Shown here: positions 24,734 to 34,500 of the stretch, in pieces
Layout of the letters: each line of letters starts with the position of its first letter
Position numbering within the stretch: position 1 is the first letter of the stretch
NCBI GenBank assembly: GCA_015223225.1
Contig: JADFCQ010000003.1
Location: forward strand, 248,001-312,000
Length of the DNA stretch: 64,000 nucleotides
Source of the DNA: Acetobacteraceae bacterium H6797
GTDB taxonomy: Bacteria > Pseudomonadota > Alphaproteobacteria > Acetobacterales > Acetobacteraceae
Direction of reading: 5' to 3'
Notes under the pieces: model-generated
What the model was told of the DNA's origin: nothing
The model's input: only the letters and a program-made list of their open reading frames with translations
Database searches by the model: none
Position numbers and translations under genes: made by a program

Positions 24734-25344
24734 GCGGCCGTGACCTCCGCCAGGGTCTCGGCGATGGTGGTCACGCGGGCGACGGGGCGCAGGGCGTCGA
24801 TGGCCGTCTCGTGCACCTCCTTCGAGAAAGCCGCGCAGCCATCGGAAAGAACCGAAACCTCGATATCGCGCACATGCGCATCCCGCACCGTGGAGGCCAC
24901 GCCGCCATTGGTGACGATGCCACCGACGATTAGCTTTCGGATACCGGCCTTGCGCAGCATCCATTCGAGCCGCGTCATGTAGAAAGCGGAATAGGCGACC
25001 TTCTCGACGCTGAGATCCGCAGGCTGAAGCGCGTCCACCAACTGATGCCCCCAGCCACCGGGCATGAAATCGCCCTTTCGCAGAAAAGGGCGGAGAGCTT
25101 TCAGATGCGGCGAAATCATCGGCTCGCCGCCCTTGCCCGGCACCAGGGTGAAATGTGTGGAGGCGATCCAGCCGCCCTTGGCGCGCAGCGCGTCGGCGAG
25201 CGGCTTCAGCTTGCCGGGTAGCGCGCCGATGGCCGCATTCGCCTGGCCGCCGCGCGCATAGGCACCGTCGGGATGGATGAAATCGTTCTGCAGATCGACG
25301 ATCAGCAAAGCGGTTTCGGCGATCGGGATGATCTCGTCGCTCAT
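24730..25344 (-). CDS. Isochorismatase-fold protein with Gly at the nucleophile position
   Basis: 204 residues with a clear isochorismatase fold: Asp17 in LIVDLQNDF and Lys115 in EKVAYSAF are in place. The nucleophile motif, normally TNGCVEST, reads TNGGVASTVRDA, so Gly148 replaces the catalytic Cys. It cannot use the usual thioester mechanism and may be a subunit partner, a binding protein or an enzyme with another mechanism. It overlaps hyuA and the FAD gene by 4 bases on each side, so translational coupling argues that it is functional. Confidence 0.8.
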   Translation of the reverse strand: MSDEIIPIAETALLIVDLQNDFIHPDGAYARGGQANAAIGALPGKLKPLADALRAKGGWIASTHFTLVPGKGGEPMISPHLKALRPFLRKGDFMPGGWGHQLVDALQPADLSVEKVAYSAFYMTRLEWMLRKAGIRKLIVGGIVTNGGVASTVRDAHVRDIEVSVLSDGCAAFSKEVHETAIDALRPVARVTTIAETLAEVTAA

Positions 25345-27395
25345 GCATTGCGCTCCACGATGACGTTGCCGAGCCGATCCACCCGCGCCGTCAGGCCGGG
25401 GTCGATCACCGTCGTCGCATCGGGCTGCTCAAGAATAGCCGGGCCGGGAATGTCAGCGCCGACAGGGAGTTCGAGCCGCGCATAGATCGCCGCCTCATGC
25501 CATGCGCCTTCGAACCAGACGGGCCGCGTGCCGCGCTGCGCCGCTTCCATGCTGGCGCCGGCGCCTGGCGAGAGCAGGCCGAGATCGAAACGCGGGCGGC
25601 GTCCGATGGCGGCCGTGCGCAGATTGACGATGCGCACGCCGAGCCCCGGCAGCAGGCGCGAGAAGCTACGCTGATAGGCGCTTTCGAAAGCCTGGCGAAC
25701 GATGTCGCGGCTGAGCCCCGTCGTCTCGCCCGTCACCACCAGAGGCAGCGGGACGGCGACCGTATGGGTCTGGCCGGCGTAATGCATGTCCAGCTCGAAG
25801 ACGATGTCGATACGCTCGACAGCGAGGCCTGCCGCTTCCACAACAGCGCGGGCCGCTGCCGCCTCGGCGACCATGCGCGCGTCCAGCGCCGCTTCGTCCA
25901 TCGCCTCCAGCGTGAGGTTCACGGTCTGGACCTGGTCATGCCTGATATCGGCGATGACGCAGCCGAGCGCGGAGGTGACGCCGGGATAGCGCGGCACCAG
26001 TGCCGCCTTGAGCCCGACTTCGCGGATCAGCGCGCCGGTATGCAGCGCGCCGCCGCCGCCGAAAGGCACGAGAGCGAAGCGCGAAGGATCATGCCCACGC
26101 TCGATGGAGACGAGGCGGATGGCGCCTGCCATGCGCGCATTGGCGACGCGCAGGATGGCCTCTGCCGCGGCCATGGCATCGAGGCCTAGCGGCTTGCCGA
26201 CATGCTCGAGGATCGCGGCTTTCGCAGCCTCCACATCGAGGCGCGCCAGCTTGCCGCCGATAGGGCGCTCCGCATTGATGCGGCCGAGCACCACATTCGC
26301 ATCGGTCAATGTGGGGCGCGTATTGCCCTGGCCGTAGCAGACCGGGCCAGGGCGCGAGCCCGCGCTTTCCGGTCCAACCTGCAGAAGCCCGCCCGTATCG
26401 ACATGCGCGATGGAGCCGCCGCCGGCGCCGATCGTGCTGATCTCGATCATCGGCGTGCGGATGACCATGCCGAAGTCGATGGTCGTCTGCGCGGCGAGCG
26501 CGGTGCCGCCATCGACGACGAGCGAGACGTCGAAAGAGGTGCCACCGAGATCGCCGGTGATGACATCTGGGTAGCCAGCTTCGCGCGCGATGGCCGCCGC
26601 CGCGATCACACCCGCCGCAGGGCCGGAAAGCGCCGTGCGCACGGGAAGGCGCCGCGCCGTCTCGGTCGACATCACGCCGCCATTCGACTGCACGATATGG
26701 AACTTTCCGGTGAAGCCCTCGCCTTGTAGGGCCTCGTCGAGCTTGCCGAGATAGCTGCCGACGACGGGCTGGAGATAGGCATTGAGCGCCGTGGTGGAGG
26801 TACGTTCGAACTCACGAATCTCAGGCAAGATCTGCGTCGAGCAGGCGATCCCCGTCTCACCCCAGGCGTCGCGAGCTGCTTCGAGTGCGGCACGCTCATT
26901 CGCCGGGTTGGCGTAGGCATTGATGAAAACGATGGCTAGCGCCTCGGCGCCCATCTGCTTCAGCGCGAGTACCGCGGCGCGCACCTCGTCTGGATCGACC
27001 GCCTCGCGGATCGTGCCGTCCGAGAGCGTGCGTTCCCCGACTTCGAGCCGCATGTCGCGATCGACAACGGGAACGAAGTCACCCCAGAGGCCCCAGGTGC
27101 GCAGACGGTCGCGGCGCCGCATCTCCAGCACATCGCGGAAGCCGCGCGTGGTGATGAGACCGACTTTCCCCCCTTTGCGCTCCAGCAGCGCATTGGTACC
27201 GACCGTGGTGCCATGCACGACGGAGGCTAGTTGCGCCACGGGCCCAAAGGTCTTCAAACCCTCAAGGAAGCCGACAGCCTCATCACCACGGTTCGACGGC
27301 ACCTTGGCGGTGCGGAAGTGCCCAGCAGCCTCGTCGAAGCAGAAAAGATCGGTGAAAGTGCCGCCGACATCGACACCAACGATGGTCGCGCTCAT
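25341..27395 (-). CDS. hyuA: Hydantoinase/5-oxoprolinase subunit A
   Basis: 684 residues. The N-terminus VGVDVGGTFTDLFCFD is the ATP-binding signature of the hydantoinase A/oxoprolinase family, followed by HGTTVGTNALLERKG and the central SGPAAGVIAAAAIA and GDLGGTSFDVSLV blocks. With HyuB it hydrolyses lactams or hydantoin-like rings at the cost of ATP, as 5-oxoprolinase, N-methylhydantoinase and caprolactamase do. The substrate cannot be assigned. It overlaps hyuB and the isochorismatase-fold gene by 4 bases each. Confidence 0.9.
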   Translation of the reverse strand: MSATIVGVDVGGTFTDLFCFDEAAGHFRTAKVPSNRGDEAVGFLEGLKTFGPVAQLASVVHGTTVGTNALLERKGGKVGLITTRGFRDVLEMRRRDRLRTWGLWGDFVPVVDRDMRLEVGERTLSDGTIREAVDPDEVRAAVLALKQMGAEALAIVFINAYANPANERAALEAARDAWGETGIACSTQILPEIREFERTSTTALNAYLQPVVGSYLGKLDEALQGEGFTGKFHIVQSNGGVMSTETARRLPVRTALSGPAAGVIAAAAIAREAGYPDVITGDLGGTSFDVSLVVDGGTALAAQTTIDFGMVIRTPMIEISTIGAGGGSIAHVDTGGLLQVGPESAGSRPGPVCYGQGNTRPTLTDANVVLGRINAERPIGGKLARLDVEAAKAAILEHVGKPLGLDAMAAAEAILRVANARMAGAIRLVSIERGHDPSRFALVPFGGGGALHTGALIREVGLKAALVPRYPGVTSALGCVIADIRHDQVQTVNLTLEAMDEAALDARMVAEAAAARAVVEAAGLAVERIDIVFELDMHYAGQTHTVAVPLPLVVTGETTGLSRDIVRQAFESAYQRSFSRLLPGLGVRIVNLRTAAIGRRPRFDLGLLSPGAGASMEAAQRGTRPVWFEGAWHEAAIYARLELPVGADIPGPAILEQPDATTVIDPGLTARVDRLGNVIVERNA

Positions 27396-29044
27396 CGGAC
27401 GGACTCCGTGCTCACATAGCCAAGGCGGATATCGCGCGCCGCCGCCTGAGGATCGCGCTTTGCCGGATCACCCCAACCGCCGCCGCCGGGGGTCTCGAGC
27501 CGGAGACTCTGGCCGGCTTTCAAGGAAATATCGGTGATCTTCGAGACCATCGGCGGGTTGTGCTCGCCGTTCTCGTCCTGCCAGGTGAAGCGATTGAGCG
27601 CCGCCTCGCCACCGCCGGAAACGCCGAAGGGCGCGGCCTTCCCGCGCTCGCCAAGAAGCGAGACGCGCGCATCGGTGAGGGGCTCGATCTCGTAGACCGC
27701 ACCGAGGCCGCCGCGGTGCTCGCCGATGCCGCCGGAATCCGGGCGCAGCGCCCATTGGCGAAAGAGAACGGGATAGGCCGCTTCGAGAATTTCGACCGGC
27801 GGAATGGTCGCCGTCGAAATCGGATTATTCGCGTGGTTGAGCCCGTCGCTTTCGGGATTGCCGCCGAGGCCGCCGCCGAAGAAGGAGAACATCACCCAGC
27901 GCGACCCATCGGCGCGATGGCCGGCGAGCGAGAGCGCGTTGATGGTGCCGAAGGGCGCGGCCATGGCGCGGGAAGGATCGGCCTTGGCCAGGGCGCCGAA
28001 TATCACGCCGATCAGCCGGAGGATCGTCTCCGTATAGCCAGCGACCGGGCGCGGCGCGGTGGCGCCGAGCAGGGTCGTTTCCGGCACGTTGAAGCTGATG
28101 GGACGCAGGCAGCCCGCATTGGCCGGAACCTCGGTGAAGACATGCTTCAACGCGACGTAACAGGCGGCGATGGCGGTGGAGCGCGCGATATTCACCGGCC
28201 CCTGCACCGGCGGTGAAGAGCGCCCGAAGTCGAGCGACATGGTGTCGCCGGCGATGGTGAGGTCGAGCGCGATGGTCAGCATCTCATCGGAGATGCCGTC
28301 ATTATCGAGCACATCCTCGAAGGCATAATGCCCGTCCGGTAGACTGCGAATAGCGGCGCGCATCAGCGCCTCGGCGCGATCGGAGAAGGCACTGAAGGCC
28401 TCCTGCACCGTCGCCTCGCCATACTCCGACAGCAGTTCGGAGAAGCGACGTTCGCCGAGGTCCAACGCATTGAGCTGGCCGTTGAGGTCGCCCCAATTGG
28501 ATGCCGGTACGCGGGAATTCGCCGCGAGGATATCCAGCAGATCCTGATTGATGCGGCCCTCGGAGAAGAGCTTCACGGGCGGGAAGCGTACGCCTTCCTG
28601 GAAGCTCTCGGTGGCCTTGGGATTGTACCCGCCCGGCACATTACCGCCGATATCCAACCAGTGGCCGACCGACGCCATCCAGCAGAAGAGCCGGCCCTCG
28701 CGGAAGATTGGCCGCACCAGGCGGAAGTCATTGAGATGCGTGCCGCCGTCATAAGGATCGTTGAAGATGAAGGTGTCGCCGGGCTTCACGCCGCCCGATG
28801 TTGCGACCTTGTCGATAACGGCCTTCACGGCGAAGGCCATGGCGCCGACGAAAATCGGCAGGCCATTCGCACCCTGAACCAGCGTCTCGCCCGTCTCGGC
28901 ATGGTAGAAGCCGTGGCAGGCATCGCGTGCTTCGGCGATGATCGGATTGAAGGCCGAGCGATAGAGCGTCGCGTCCATCTCATCCGCGATCTGCTCGAGG
29001 CGGCCTTTCAGGATCGCGAGGGTAACGGGATCGATGCCGCTCAC
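27392..29044 (-). CDS. hyuB: Hydantoinase/5-oxoprolinase subunit B
   Basis: 550 residues. The start IDPVTLAILKGRLEQIADEM and ATLYRSAFNPIIAEARD are the standard HyuB opening, followed by GDTFIFNDPYDGGTHLNDF and the C-terminal ETPGGGGWGDPAKRDP. This subunit forms the catalytic complex with HyuA. Its start overlaps the ICL-family lyase stop by 4 bases. Confidence 0.9.
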   Translation of the reverse strand: MSGIDPVTLAILKGRLEQIADEMDATLYRSAFNPIIAEARDACHGFYHAETGETLVQGANGLPIFVGAMAFAVKAVIDKVATSGGVKPGDTFIFNDPYDGGTHLNDFRLVRPIFREGRLFCWMASVGHWLDIGGNVPGGYNPKATESFQEGVRFPPVKLFSEGRINQDLLDILAANSRVPASNWGDLNGQLNALDLGERRFSELLSEYGEATVQEAFSAFSDRAEALMRAAIRSLPDGHYAFEDVLDNDGISDEMLTIALDLTIAGDTMSLDFGRSSPPVQGPVNIARSTAIAACYVALKHVFTEVPANAGCLRPISFNVPETTLLGATAPRPVAGYTETILRLIGVIFGALAKADPSRAMAAPFGTINALSLAGHRADGSRWVMFSFFGGGLGGNPESDGLNHANNPISTATIPPVEILEAAYPVLFRQWALRPDSGGIGEHRGGLGAVYEIEPLTDARVSLLGERGKAAPFGVSGGGEAALNRFTWQDENGEHNPPMVSKITDISLKAGQSLRLETPGGGGWGDPAKRDPQAAARDIRLGYVSTESVR

Positions 29045-29925
29045 GCCGCATCCTCCTTTCCTTCGAATTTTGCGTAGGTTTCACCCAGGGCCAGCATTTC
29101 GGGCGTGCCGATCAGGGCGTTCAGACCGTTGAAGTCGAACATGCGATTGCTGAAGGGCGCGTTGCTCCCATGCTTCGCCAGTGAGGCGTAGTAGTCCCGT
29201 GCCGCATGGGCGAGCGCCCTGACGATACCGCCGGGGAAGATCACGAGCTTGAAGCCCATGTCCCCGAGCATCTGCGCGGAGGAAATCGGCGTCTCGCCGC
29301 CTTCCACCATATTGGCCAGCAGCGGGCGAGTGCCCGACAGCTCCTTGGTGATGTACGAAAGCTGATCGAGCGAGCGTGGCGCTTCAACGAAAAGCACATC
29401 CGCGCCGGCTTCGGCGTAGAGGCGCGCACGATCCAAGGCGCTCTCCATGCCCTCAACGGCGACGGCATCGGTTCGGGCGATGATCAGCGTGTTCTCGCTG
29501 CGGCGGGCATCCACCGCCGCCTTCACCTTCCCGGCCATCTCGCCGGCGGTGATCACCGACTTGCCTTGTAGATGCCCGCAGCGCTTGGGCATGGTCTGGT
29601 CTTCGAGCTGAATCGCGCTGGCGCCGGCGCGTTCGAACAACCGCACGGTGCGCTGCACATTGAGCGCATTACCATAGCCATTATCGGCATCGACGATCAG
29701 AGGCGTTCGCACGCGGTCGCTGATGGTGCCTATGGTATCAGCGACTTCCGTCATTGAGACCAAGCCGATATCAGGCCGGCCGAGGCGCGTATAGGCAATG
29801 GCCGCACCGGAGACATAGAGCGCGGAAAAGCCCGCTCCCGTCGCGATACTCGCGCTCAACGCGTCATAGATGCCGGGCGCGAGGATTGCCCCCTCGCCGG
29901 CAAGTTGCTGCTTCAGGCTTGTCAT
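29041..29925 (-). CDS. Isocitrate lyase/PEP mutase-family lyase, methylisocitrate lyase-like
   Basis: 294 residues. VDADNGYGN (about 78-86) and the loop PKRCGHLQGK with Cys116 are the family signature; APGIYDALSA is the usual N-terminal strand. Members cleave 2-hydroxy-dicarboxylates such as 2-methylisocitrate, 2,3-dimethylmalate or oxaloacetate. Placed between a branched-chain-type importer and hyuBA, and near LeuCD-like hydratase genes, it probably performs the final C-C cleavage of this pathway. There is an 84-base gap to livF upstream. Confidence 0.87.
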   Translation of the reverse strand: MTSLKQQLAGEGAILAPGIYDALSASIATGAGFSALYVSGAAIAYTRLGRPDIGLVSMTEVADTIGTISDRVRTPLIVDADNGYGNALNVQRTVRLFERAGASAIQLEDQTMPKRCGHLQGKSVITAGEMAGKVKAAVDARRSENTLIIARTDAVAVEGMESALDRARLYAEAGADVLFVEAPRSLDQLSYITKELSGTRPLLANMVEGGETPISSAQMLGDMGFKLVIFPGGIVRALAHAARDYYASLAKHGSNAPFSNRMFDFNGLNALIGTPEMLALGETYAKFEGKEDAA

Positions 29926-30009
29926 GAATGGCTCCGCGGCGGTGCCGCCAGGAGAGAGAAGATGCGCGCTGGGCGTCGGATGGCGAGGGAGAGAAACTTC
30001 ATGGCGCCC

Positions 30010-30711
30010 TCACATACCAAGATATGCACGTCGAAGTTCCGGATCTTCCCGGACCTCCGCCGCTGTGCCGGAGAGAGCGAAAAGCCCGTTCTCCAGGATA
30101 TAGGCGCGGGAGGCGATATCGAGCGACTGAACCACATTCTGCTCCACCAGCAGGATAGGAAGCCCCTCGGCGTTGAGCTGGAGAATGAGATTGAACATCT
30201 CCTCGACCAGCAAGGGCGAGAGCCCGAGCGAGGGCTCGTCGAGAATGAGGAGCCGCGGTTCGGCCATCATGCCTCGGCCGATTGCGAGCATCTGCTGTTC
30301 GCCGCCCGACAGGGTGCCCGCCGCCTGTCCGCTGCGCTCCAGCAGGCGCGGGAAGGTGGCGAAGACGCGCTCTAGATTACGCGCCCGGCGCGGCTTGCCC
30401 CGGCGATAGCTGCCGAGCTCCAGATTCTCCCGCACGCTCATGGTGGGGAAAATCTTGCGGCCCTCCGGCACATGGATCAGGCCGGCATCGACGATGGCAT
30501 CCGGCTGCGCGCGGTCGATCCTCTTGCCGTCAAAGACAATCTCGCCCTCCCGCGCCGGGATGACGCCGGAGAGAACTTTGTTCAGCGTCGTCTTGCCGAC
30601 ACCATTGGCGCCGAGTACGGCAACGATCTCGCCCGCGCCCACCACCATGTCGATCCCGCGCAGGACCTCGACGGCGCCATAGCCGGCGCGAAGGCCACTG
30701 ATCTCAAGCAT
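30010..30711 (-). CDS. Branched-chain amino acid-type ABC ATPase, LivF-like
   Basis: 233 residues. Walker A GANGVGKTT, Q-loop HVPEGRKIFPTMSV (typical of LivF), signature LSGGEQQM and Walker B LLILDEPSLGL are intact. ATG 30711 was chosen as the fold starts at once (MLEISGLRAGYG); it overlaps livG by 8 bases. One of two ATPases of the importer. Confidence 0.9.
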   Translation of the reverse strand: MLEISGLRAGYGAVEVLRGIDMVVGAGEIVAVLGANGVGKTTLNKVLSGVIPAREGEIVFDGKRIDRAQPDAIVDAGLIHVPEGRKIFPTMSVRENLELGSYRRGKPRRARNLERVFATFPRLLERSGQAAGTLSGGEQQMLAIGRGMMAEPRLLILDEPSLGLSPLLVEEMFNLILQLNAEGLPILLVEQNVVQSLDIASRAYILENGLFALSGTAAEVREDPELRRAYLGM

Positions 30712-31456
30712 GCTCGCCTCCTTCGGCGCGGATGCGCGCGGCTGCGCCATGGCCGAGATAGGCCTCGATGACCGCCGGGTCATTGCAGACCACACGTGGC
30801 GCACCTTCGGCGATCATCCGTCCCTGGGCGAGGACATAGACATGGTCGCAAAGGTTCATGACCGCCTGCATGACATGCTCGATCATCAGGATCGTCACGC
30901 CGCTTCTCCGAATCTGCTGGAGAACCGGCAGAATGTCTCGCACCTCGGAGGGGTTGAGCCCGGCGAGAACCTCGTCGAGCAGCAGCAGCCGCGGCTCCGT
31001 CGCCAGCGCACGGGCCAGTTCGAGCCGCTTGCGGCCGGCAACGGTGAGCGCGGCCGCAGGCCGATCGAGCAGCGGGGCGAGACCGACAGTCTGCGCCACC
31101 GTCTCGGCTTTTGCCAGCGCGGCATCGCGCGACTTGTTCCGAAGGTAGGCGCCAACGGCGATGTTCTCGCGCACCGTAAGGCCCTGGAAGGGTTGCACGA
31201 TCTGGAAAGTACGCGCGATGCCACGGCGTGCACGCAGATGCGGCTCCTCCTGCGTCACGTCCTCGTCGGCGAAGGTCACCCGGCCGGATGTGGGCGGGAG
31301 AAAACCCGAGGCGAGGGCGAAAAGCGTCGTCTTCCCCGCGCCATTCGGCCCGATGAGGCCCGTGATGGAGCCCTGTGGGACGCTCAGCGAAGCATTATCC
31401 ACGGCCAGCAGCCCGCCGAAGCGTTTGCTGATGCCATCCACCTGAAGCAGGCTCAT
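30704..31456 (-). CDS. Branched-chain amino acid-type ABC ATPase, LivG-like
   Basis: 250 residues. Walker A GPNGAGKTT, Q-loop FQIVQPFQGLTVRENI, LivG-type signature LTVAGRKRLELARAL in place of LSGGQ, Walker B LLLLDEVLAGL. The C-terminal NDPAVIEAYLG is typical. Overlaps livM and livF. Confidence 0.9.
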   Translation of the reverse strand: MSLLQVDGISKRFGGLLAVDNASLSVPQGSITGLIGPNGAGKTTLFALASGFLPPTSGRVTFADEDVTQEEPHLRARRGIARTFQIVQPFQGLTVRENIAVGAYLRNKSRDAALAKAETVAQTVGLAPLLDRPAAALTVAGRKRLELARALATEPRLLLLDEVLAGLNPSEVRDILPVLQQIRRSGVTILMIEHVMQAVMNLCDHVYVLAQGRMIAEGAPRVVCNDPAVIEAYLGHGAAARIRAEGGEHA

Positions 31457-32403
31457 GCCGCCCCCTGCTTCAGGCGCCGGAAGGCGCCGACCAGGCCCGA
31501 GGGTACGAAGGCCACGGCGATGATCAGGATGACGCCGAAGAGCACAAGATCGATGCCCGTGAGCCAGCCTAGAAGGCCCTTTGTGATTTCGCCCATGCCA
31601 TGCAGCGCCAGTGCGCCGACGATCGGGCCGAGCACCGTGCCGAGGCCACCCACGATCGAGGCGATCAGAAGCTCGACCGAAATCCAGGTGCCGTAGGCGA
31701 TGTTGGCGTCCAGATAGAGGAAGTTCTGCGTATAGAAACCTCCTGCAGCACCTGCGATGGCGCCCGAGAGCGCGATGGCGCGCAGCTTCGTCGCGAGCAC
31801 GTCCACGCCGAGGGCGCGGGCGGCATCCTCATTCTCGCGCACGGCGACAAGATGCGCACCGAAGCGGCTCCGGTCGATCCAGAGCGTGAGCAGCGCCACG
31901 ACGAGAATGCAGGCCAGCACCAGCCAGAGATAGCCGGCGCGGCTGGCGAATTGCATGTTCGAGAAAGCCGGCGCTAGCTTGACGAGGATGCCGGCGGCAC
32001 CCCCCGTGAAGTCCAGCGCGTTGGCCAGGATGCGCAGCACCTCCGCGAAAGCGAGTGTCACCAGCGCGAAATAGGAGCCGCGAAGCTTCGCGCGGAAGCT
32101 CAGGAAGCCGATGATCCAGCCCACCAGAGCGGCCAGCGCGATGCCGCAGGCGAAGGCCAGCCAGGCATTGAGTCCGAGCTTCGTCTGGAGGATGGCCGTG
32201 GCATAGGCACCCGTGCCGAAGAGCGCCGCATGGCCGAAGGAAAGCTGGCCGCCATAGCCGCCAAGCAGGTTCCAGCCCTGCGCACCCAGCGCGATGATCA
32301 GCGCGGAGACGAGGAAGTTCAGCAGCAGGTTGCCCGCGAAGAGCGGCGTCAGCGCCAGCGCGCCCAGCAGCAGAACGATGGGGATGAGGTCACGCGGCTT
32401 CAT
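31453..32403 (-). CDS. Branched-chain amino acid-type ABC permease, LivM-like
   Basis: 316 residues with eight or more hydrophobic segments and LivM blocks: NLLGGYGGQLSFGHAALFGTGAY, LRGSYFALVTLAFAEVLRI, and the cytoplasmic loop VRENEDAARALGVDV. ATG 32403 overlaps livH's stop by 4 bases; the longer reading upstream is livH's shadow. Confidence 0.9.
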   Translation of the reverse strand: MKPRDLIPIVLLLGALALTPLFAGNLLLNFLVSALIIALGAQGWNLLGGYGGQLSFGHAALFGTGAYATAILQTKLGLNAWLAFACGIALAALVGWIIGFLSFRAKLRGSYFALVTLAFAEVLRILANALDFTGGAAGILVKLAPAFSNMQFASRAGYLWLVLACILVVALLTLWIDRSRFGAHLVAVRENEDAARALGVDVLATKLRAIALSGAIAGAAGGFYTQNFLYLDANIAYGTWISVELLIASIVGGLGTVLGPIVGALALHGMGEITKGLLGWLTGIDLVLFGVILIIAVAFVPSGLVGAFRRLKQGAA

Positions 32404-33272
32404 GCCCGGGCTCCGAACAGGCCCGTGGGGCGGAACAGCAGCACGAGGATGAAGATCAGGAAGATGCCGAGCTGGCCGAGGCTTTCGCCGAGCAGCAATC
32501 CGCCCAGGCTTTCGACCACGCCGATGACGAGCCCGCCGACCATTGCGCCCATGACCGAGCCCATGCCGCCCAGCACCACGATGGTGAAGGCGACGAGCAC
32601 GAAAGCATTCCCCACGCGCGGATTGACGTAGAAGGTCGGCAGCAGCAGGCAGGCGGCGACGGCGAGGCAGGCGCAGCCGAGGCCGAAAGTCACCGCATAG
32701 ACATGCTTCGGATTGATGCCGCAAAGCTGCGCGCCGAAGCGTTCCTTCGCCACCGCGCGAATGGCCTTGCCCGTATCGGTGCGCGCCAACAGCAGCCAGA
32801 GCAGCGCCGTGACGATGAGCGCGACCACGAAGCCCACGAGGCGCGGCTTGGAGAGCAGCATGGGCCCAAGCTCGACCACGTCGAAGCCCATATCGCCGCC
32901 GAGACTGCGCGTGTCGGAGCGGAAGGCCGCGAGCAGCGCATTCTCGATGACGATCGAGATGCCCAGCGTCACCAGCAGCGTATTGCGATCTTCGCCATGG
33001 CTCGAGGGCTCGATCACCAGGCGCTGCAAGGCATAGCCCAGCAGGAAGAAGAGCGCCGCCAGCGGCAGGATCGACTCATAGGGGCCGATGCCGAGGAACT
33101 GCTCCATGCCGAGCACGGCGAACATGGCGCAGGTGAGCAGCGCGCCATGCGCGAAGTTCACGATATGCAGCACGCCATAGACGAGGGTGAGGCCGAGCGC
33201 GACCAGGGCATAGATCGCCCCGGTCATCAGCCCGTTCACCATGGCCTCGGCCACGATGGTCGGAGAGTACAT
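32400..33272 (-). CDS. Branched-chain amino acid-type ABC permease, LivH-like
   Basis: 290 residues with about eight hydrophobic segments. LivH hallmarks are GAIYALVALGLTLVYGVLHIVNFAHG at the N-terminus, the loop TDTGKAIRAVAKERFGAQLCGI, and GGMGSVMGAMVGGLVIGV near the C-terminus. Ten bases separate it from the receptor gene. Confidence 0.9.
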   Translation of the reverse strand: MYSPTIVAEAMVNGLMTGAIYALVALGLTLVYGVLHIVNFAHGALLTCAMFAVLGMEQFLGIGPYESILPLAALFFLLGYALQRLVIEPSSHGEDRNTLLVTLGISIVIENALLAAFRSDTRSLGGDMGFDVVELGPMLLSKPRLVGFVVALIVTALLWLLLARTDTGKAIRAVAKERFGAQLCGINPKHVYAVTFGLGCACLAVAACLLLPTFYVNPRVGNAFVLVAFTIVVLGGMGSVMGAMVGGLVIGVVESLGGLLLGESLGQLGIFLIFILVLLFRPTGLFGARA

Positions 33273-33282
33273 GAGCCGCTGT

Positions 33283-34500
33283 TCAGCCCTTGACGGGGAA
33301 GACGGGCTTCGCGTCGGCGAAGCTCTCGGGGAAGATCACCTTGATGTCGCCGCCCTGAACCTGCGTGTTCACCGGCGCCGCGCCCTGGTTCTGGCCATTG
33401 ACGAACTTCGTCTCAGTATATGGCATGATATGGCCCTTGAAGTCCGAAGCCGCGAGCGCCGCGATGATCTTGCCGCGATCCGCGGCTCCCGCGCGGTCAA
33501 TCGCATCGGCGGCGAGCTTCACGCAGGAATAGTTCAGCGGCACGTTATAGGCCCAGAGGCGGTTGTCGCCCTCGACCTTCCGCTTCAGCGCGATGGCCTC
33601 GGCATTGCGCGGGTCGTGCCAGTGGTTGCAGTCCATCACGTTCTCGGCCGCCTCGGCGAACTCCTTCACGAAGCGGTAGTTGGAGGCGGCGCCGTTCAGC
33701 ACGGCATAGATGCCCTTCGGACGGATGCGCTGCTGGCGCATGGTGCGCGCGAGAAGCACGAACTCGCCATAATAGCTCGACGGAATCACGAGGTCGGGGT
33801 TCAGCGAGCGGATGCGCAGCGCGATATTCGACATGTCGCGCGCCGGCGTCGGATGCGGGATGGTCTCCAGCACCTCGAAGCCGAGCTTCGGCAGTTCCGT
33901 CTGCATCAGCTTGGCCATGCCCGAGCCGAAAAGCCCATCCTCATGCACCAGCACCACCGTGCGGCAGGGCTTGCCGGCGGCATCGTTGAGGCGGACGAGA
34001 TTTTCCAGCGCTGACTTCGTCACCGTACCGAAGCCAGGCGAGAAGCGGAAAGTATTGGTCAGGCCGCGCGAGACGATCTGATCCGCGACGCCCACATCGA
34101 CGATATAGGGCAGGTCATAGCGCGAGGCGGCCTGGGAGGCGGCGAGGCAGATCGGGCTCGCGAAGCCGCCGACGATGGCGGCCACGCCCTCGGCCTGCAG
34201 CTTCTCGACTTCCTGCACCGCGGCTTCGGGGTTGGAGCGCGCATCGGCGATGACCAGCTCGATCTTCGCCCCGCCGAGCGACTTGATGCCGCCCGCCGCA
34301 TTGACGGCTTCGGCGGCCAGCGTGGCGCCGAGGCGGCCGAGATCGCCATCCTGCGCCAGGGCGCCGGTCAGCGGCTGGAGAATGCCGATCTTCACCGCGG
34401 CCGGCTGCGCGCGCAGCACGGCAGGGGCGGCGAGCATCGGCAGAAAGGCGCCGGCGCCGAGAAGAGTGCGGCGCGGCAGCGCGGTGCGGTGCATCGTCAT
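33283..34500 (-). CDS. Branched-chain amino acid-type ABC substrate-binding protein, LivK-like
   Basis: 405 residues with a Tat signal (PRRTLLGAGAFLPMLAAPAV) and a family-6 periplasmic binding fold starting KIGILQPLTGALAQDG. It should deliver the ligand to LivHMGF. The liv-type importers carry amides, amino acids, urea or aromatic acids as well as leucine, so the ligand is open; the adjacent hyuAB suggests a cyclic amide. Its start overlaps the stop of the regulator gene by 4 bases. Confidence 0.88.
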   Translation of the reverse strand: MTMHRTALPRRTLLGAGAFLPMLAAPAVLRAQPAAVKIGILQPLTGALAQDGDLGRLGATLAAEAVNAAGGIKSLGGAKIELVIADARSNPEAAVQEVEKLQAEGVAAIVGGFASPICLAASQAASRYDLPYIVDVGVADQIVSRGLTNTFRFSPGFGTVTKSALENLVRLNDAAGKPCRTVVLVHEDGLFGSGMAKLMQTELPKLGFEVLETIPHPTPARDMSNIALRIRSLNPDLVIPSSYYGEFVLLARTMRQQRIRPKGIYAVLNGAASNYRFVKEFAEAAENVMDCNHWHDPRNAEAIALKRKVEGDNRLWAYNVPLNYSCVKLAADAIDRAGAADRGKIIAALAASDFKGHIMPYTETKFVNGQNQGAAPVNTQVQGGDIKVIFPESFADAKPVFPVKG

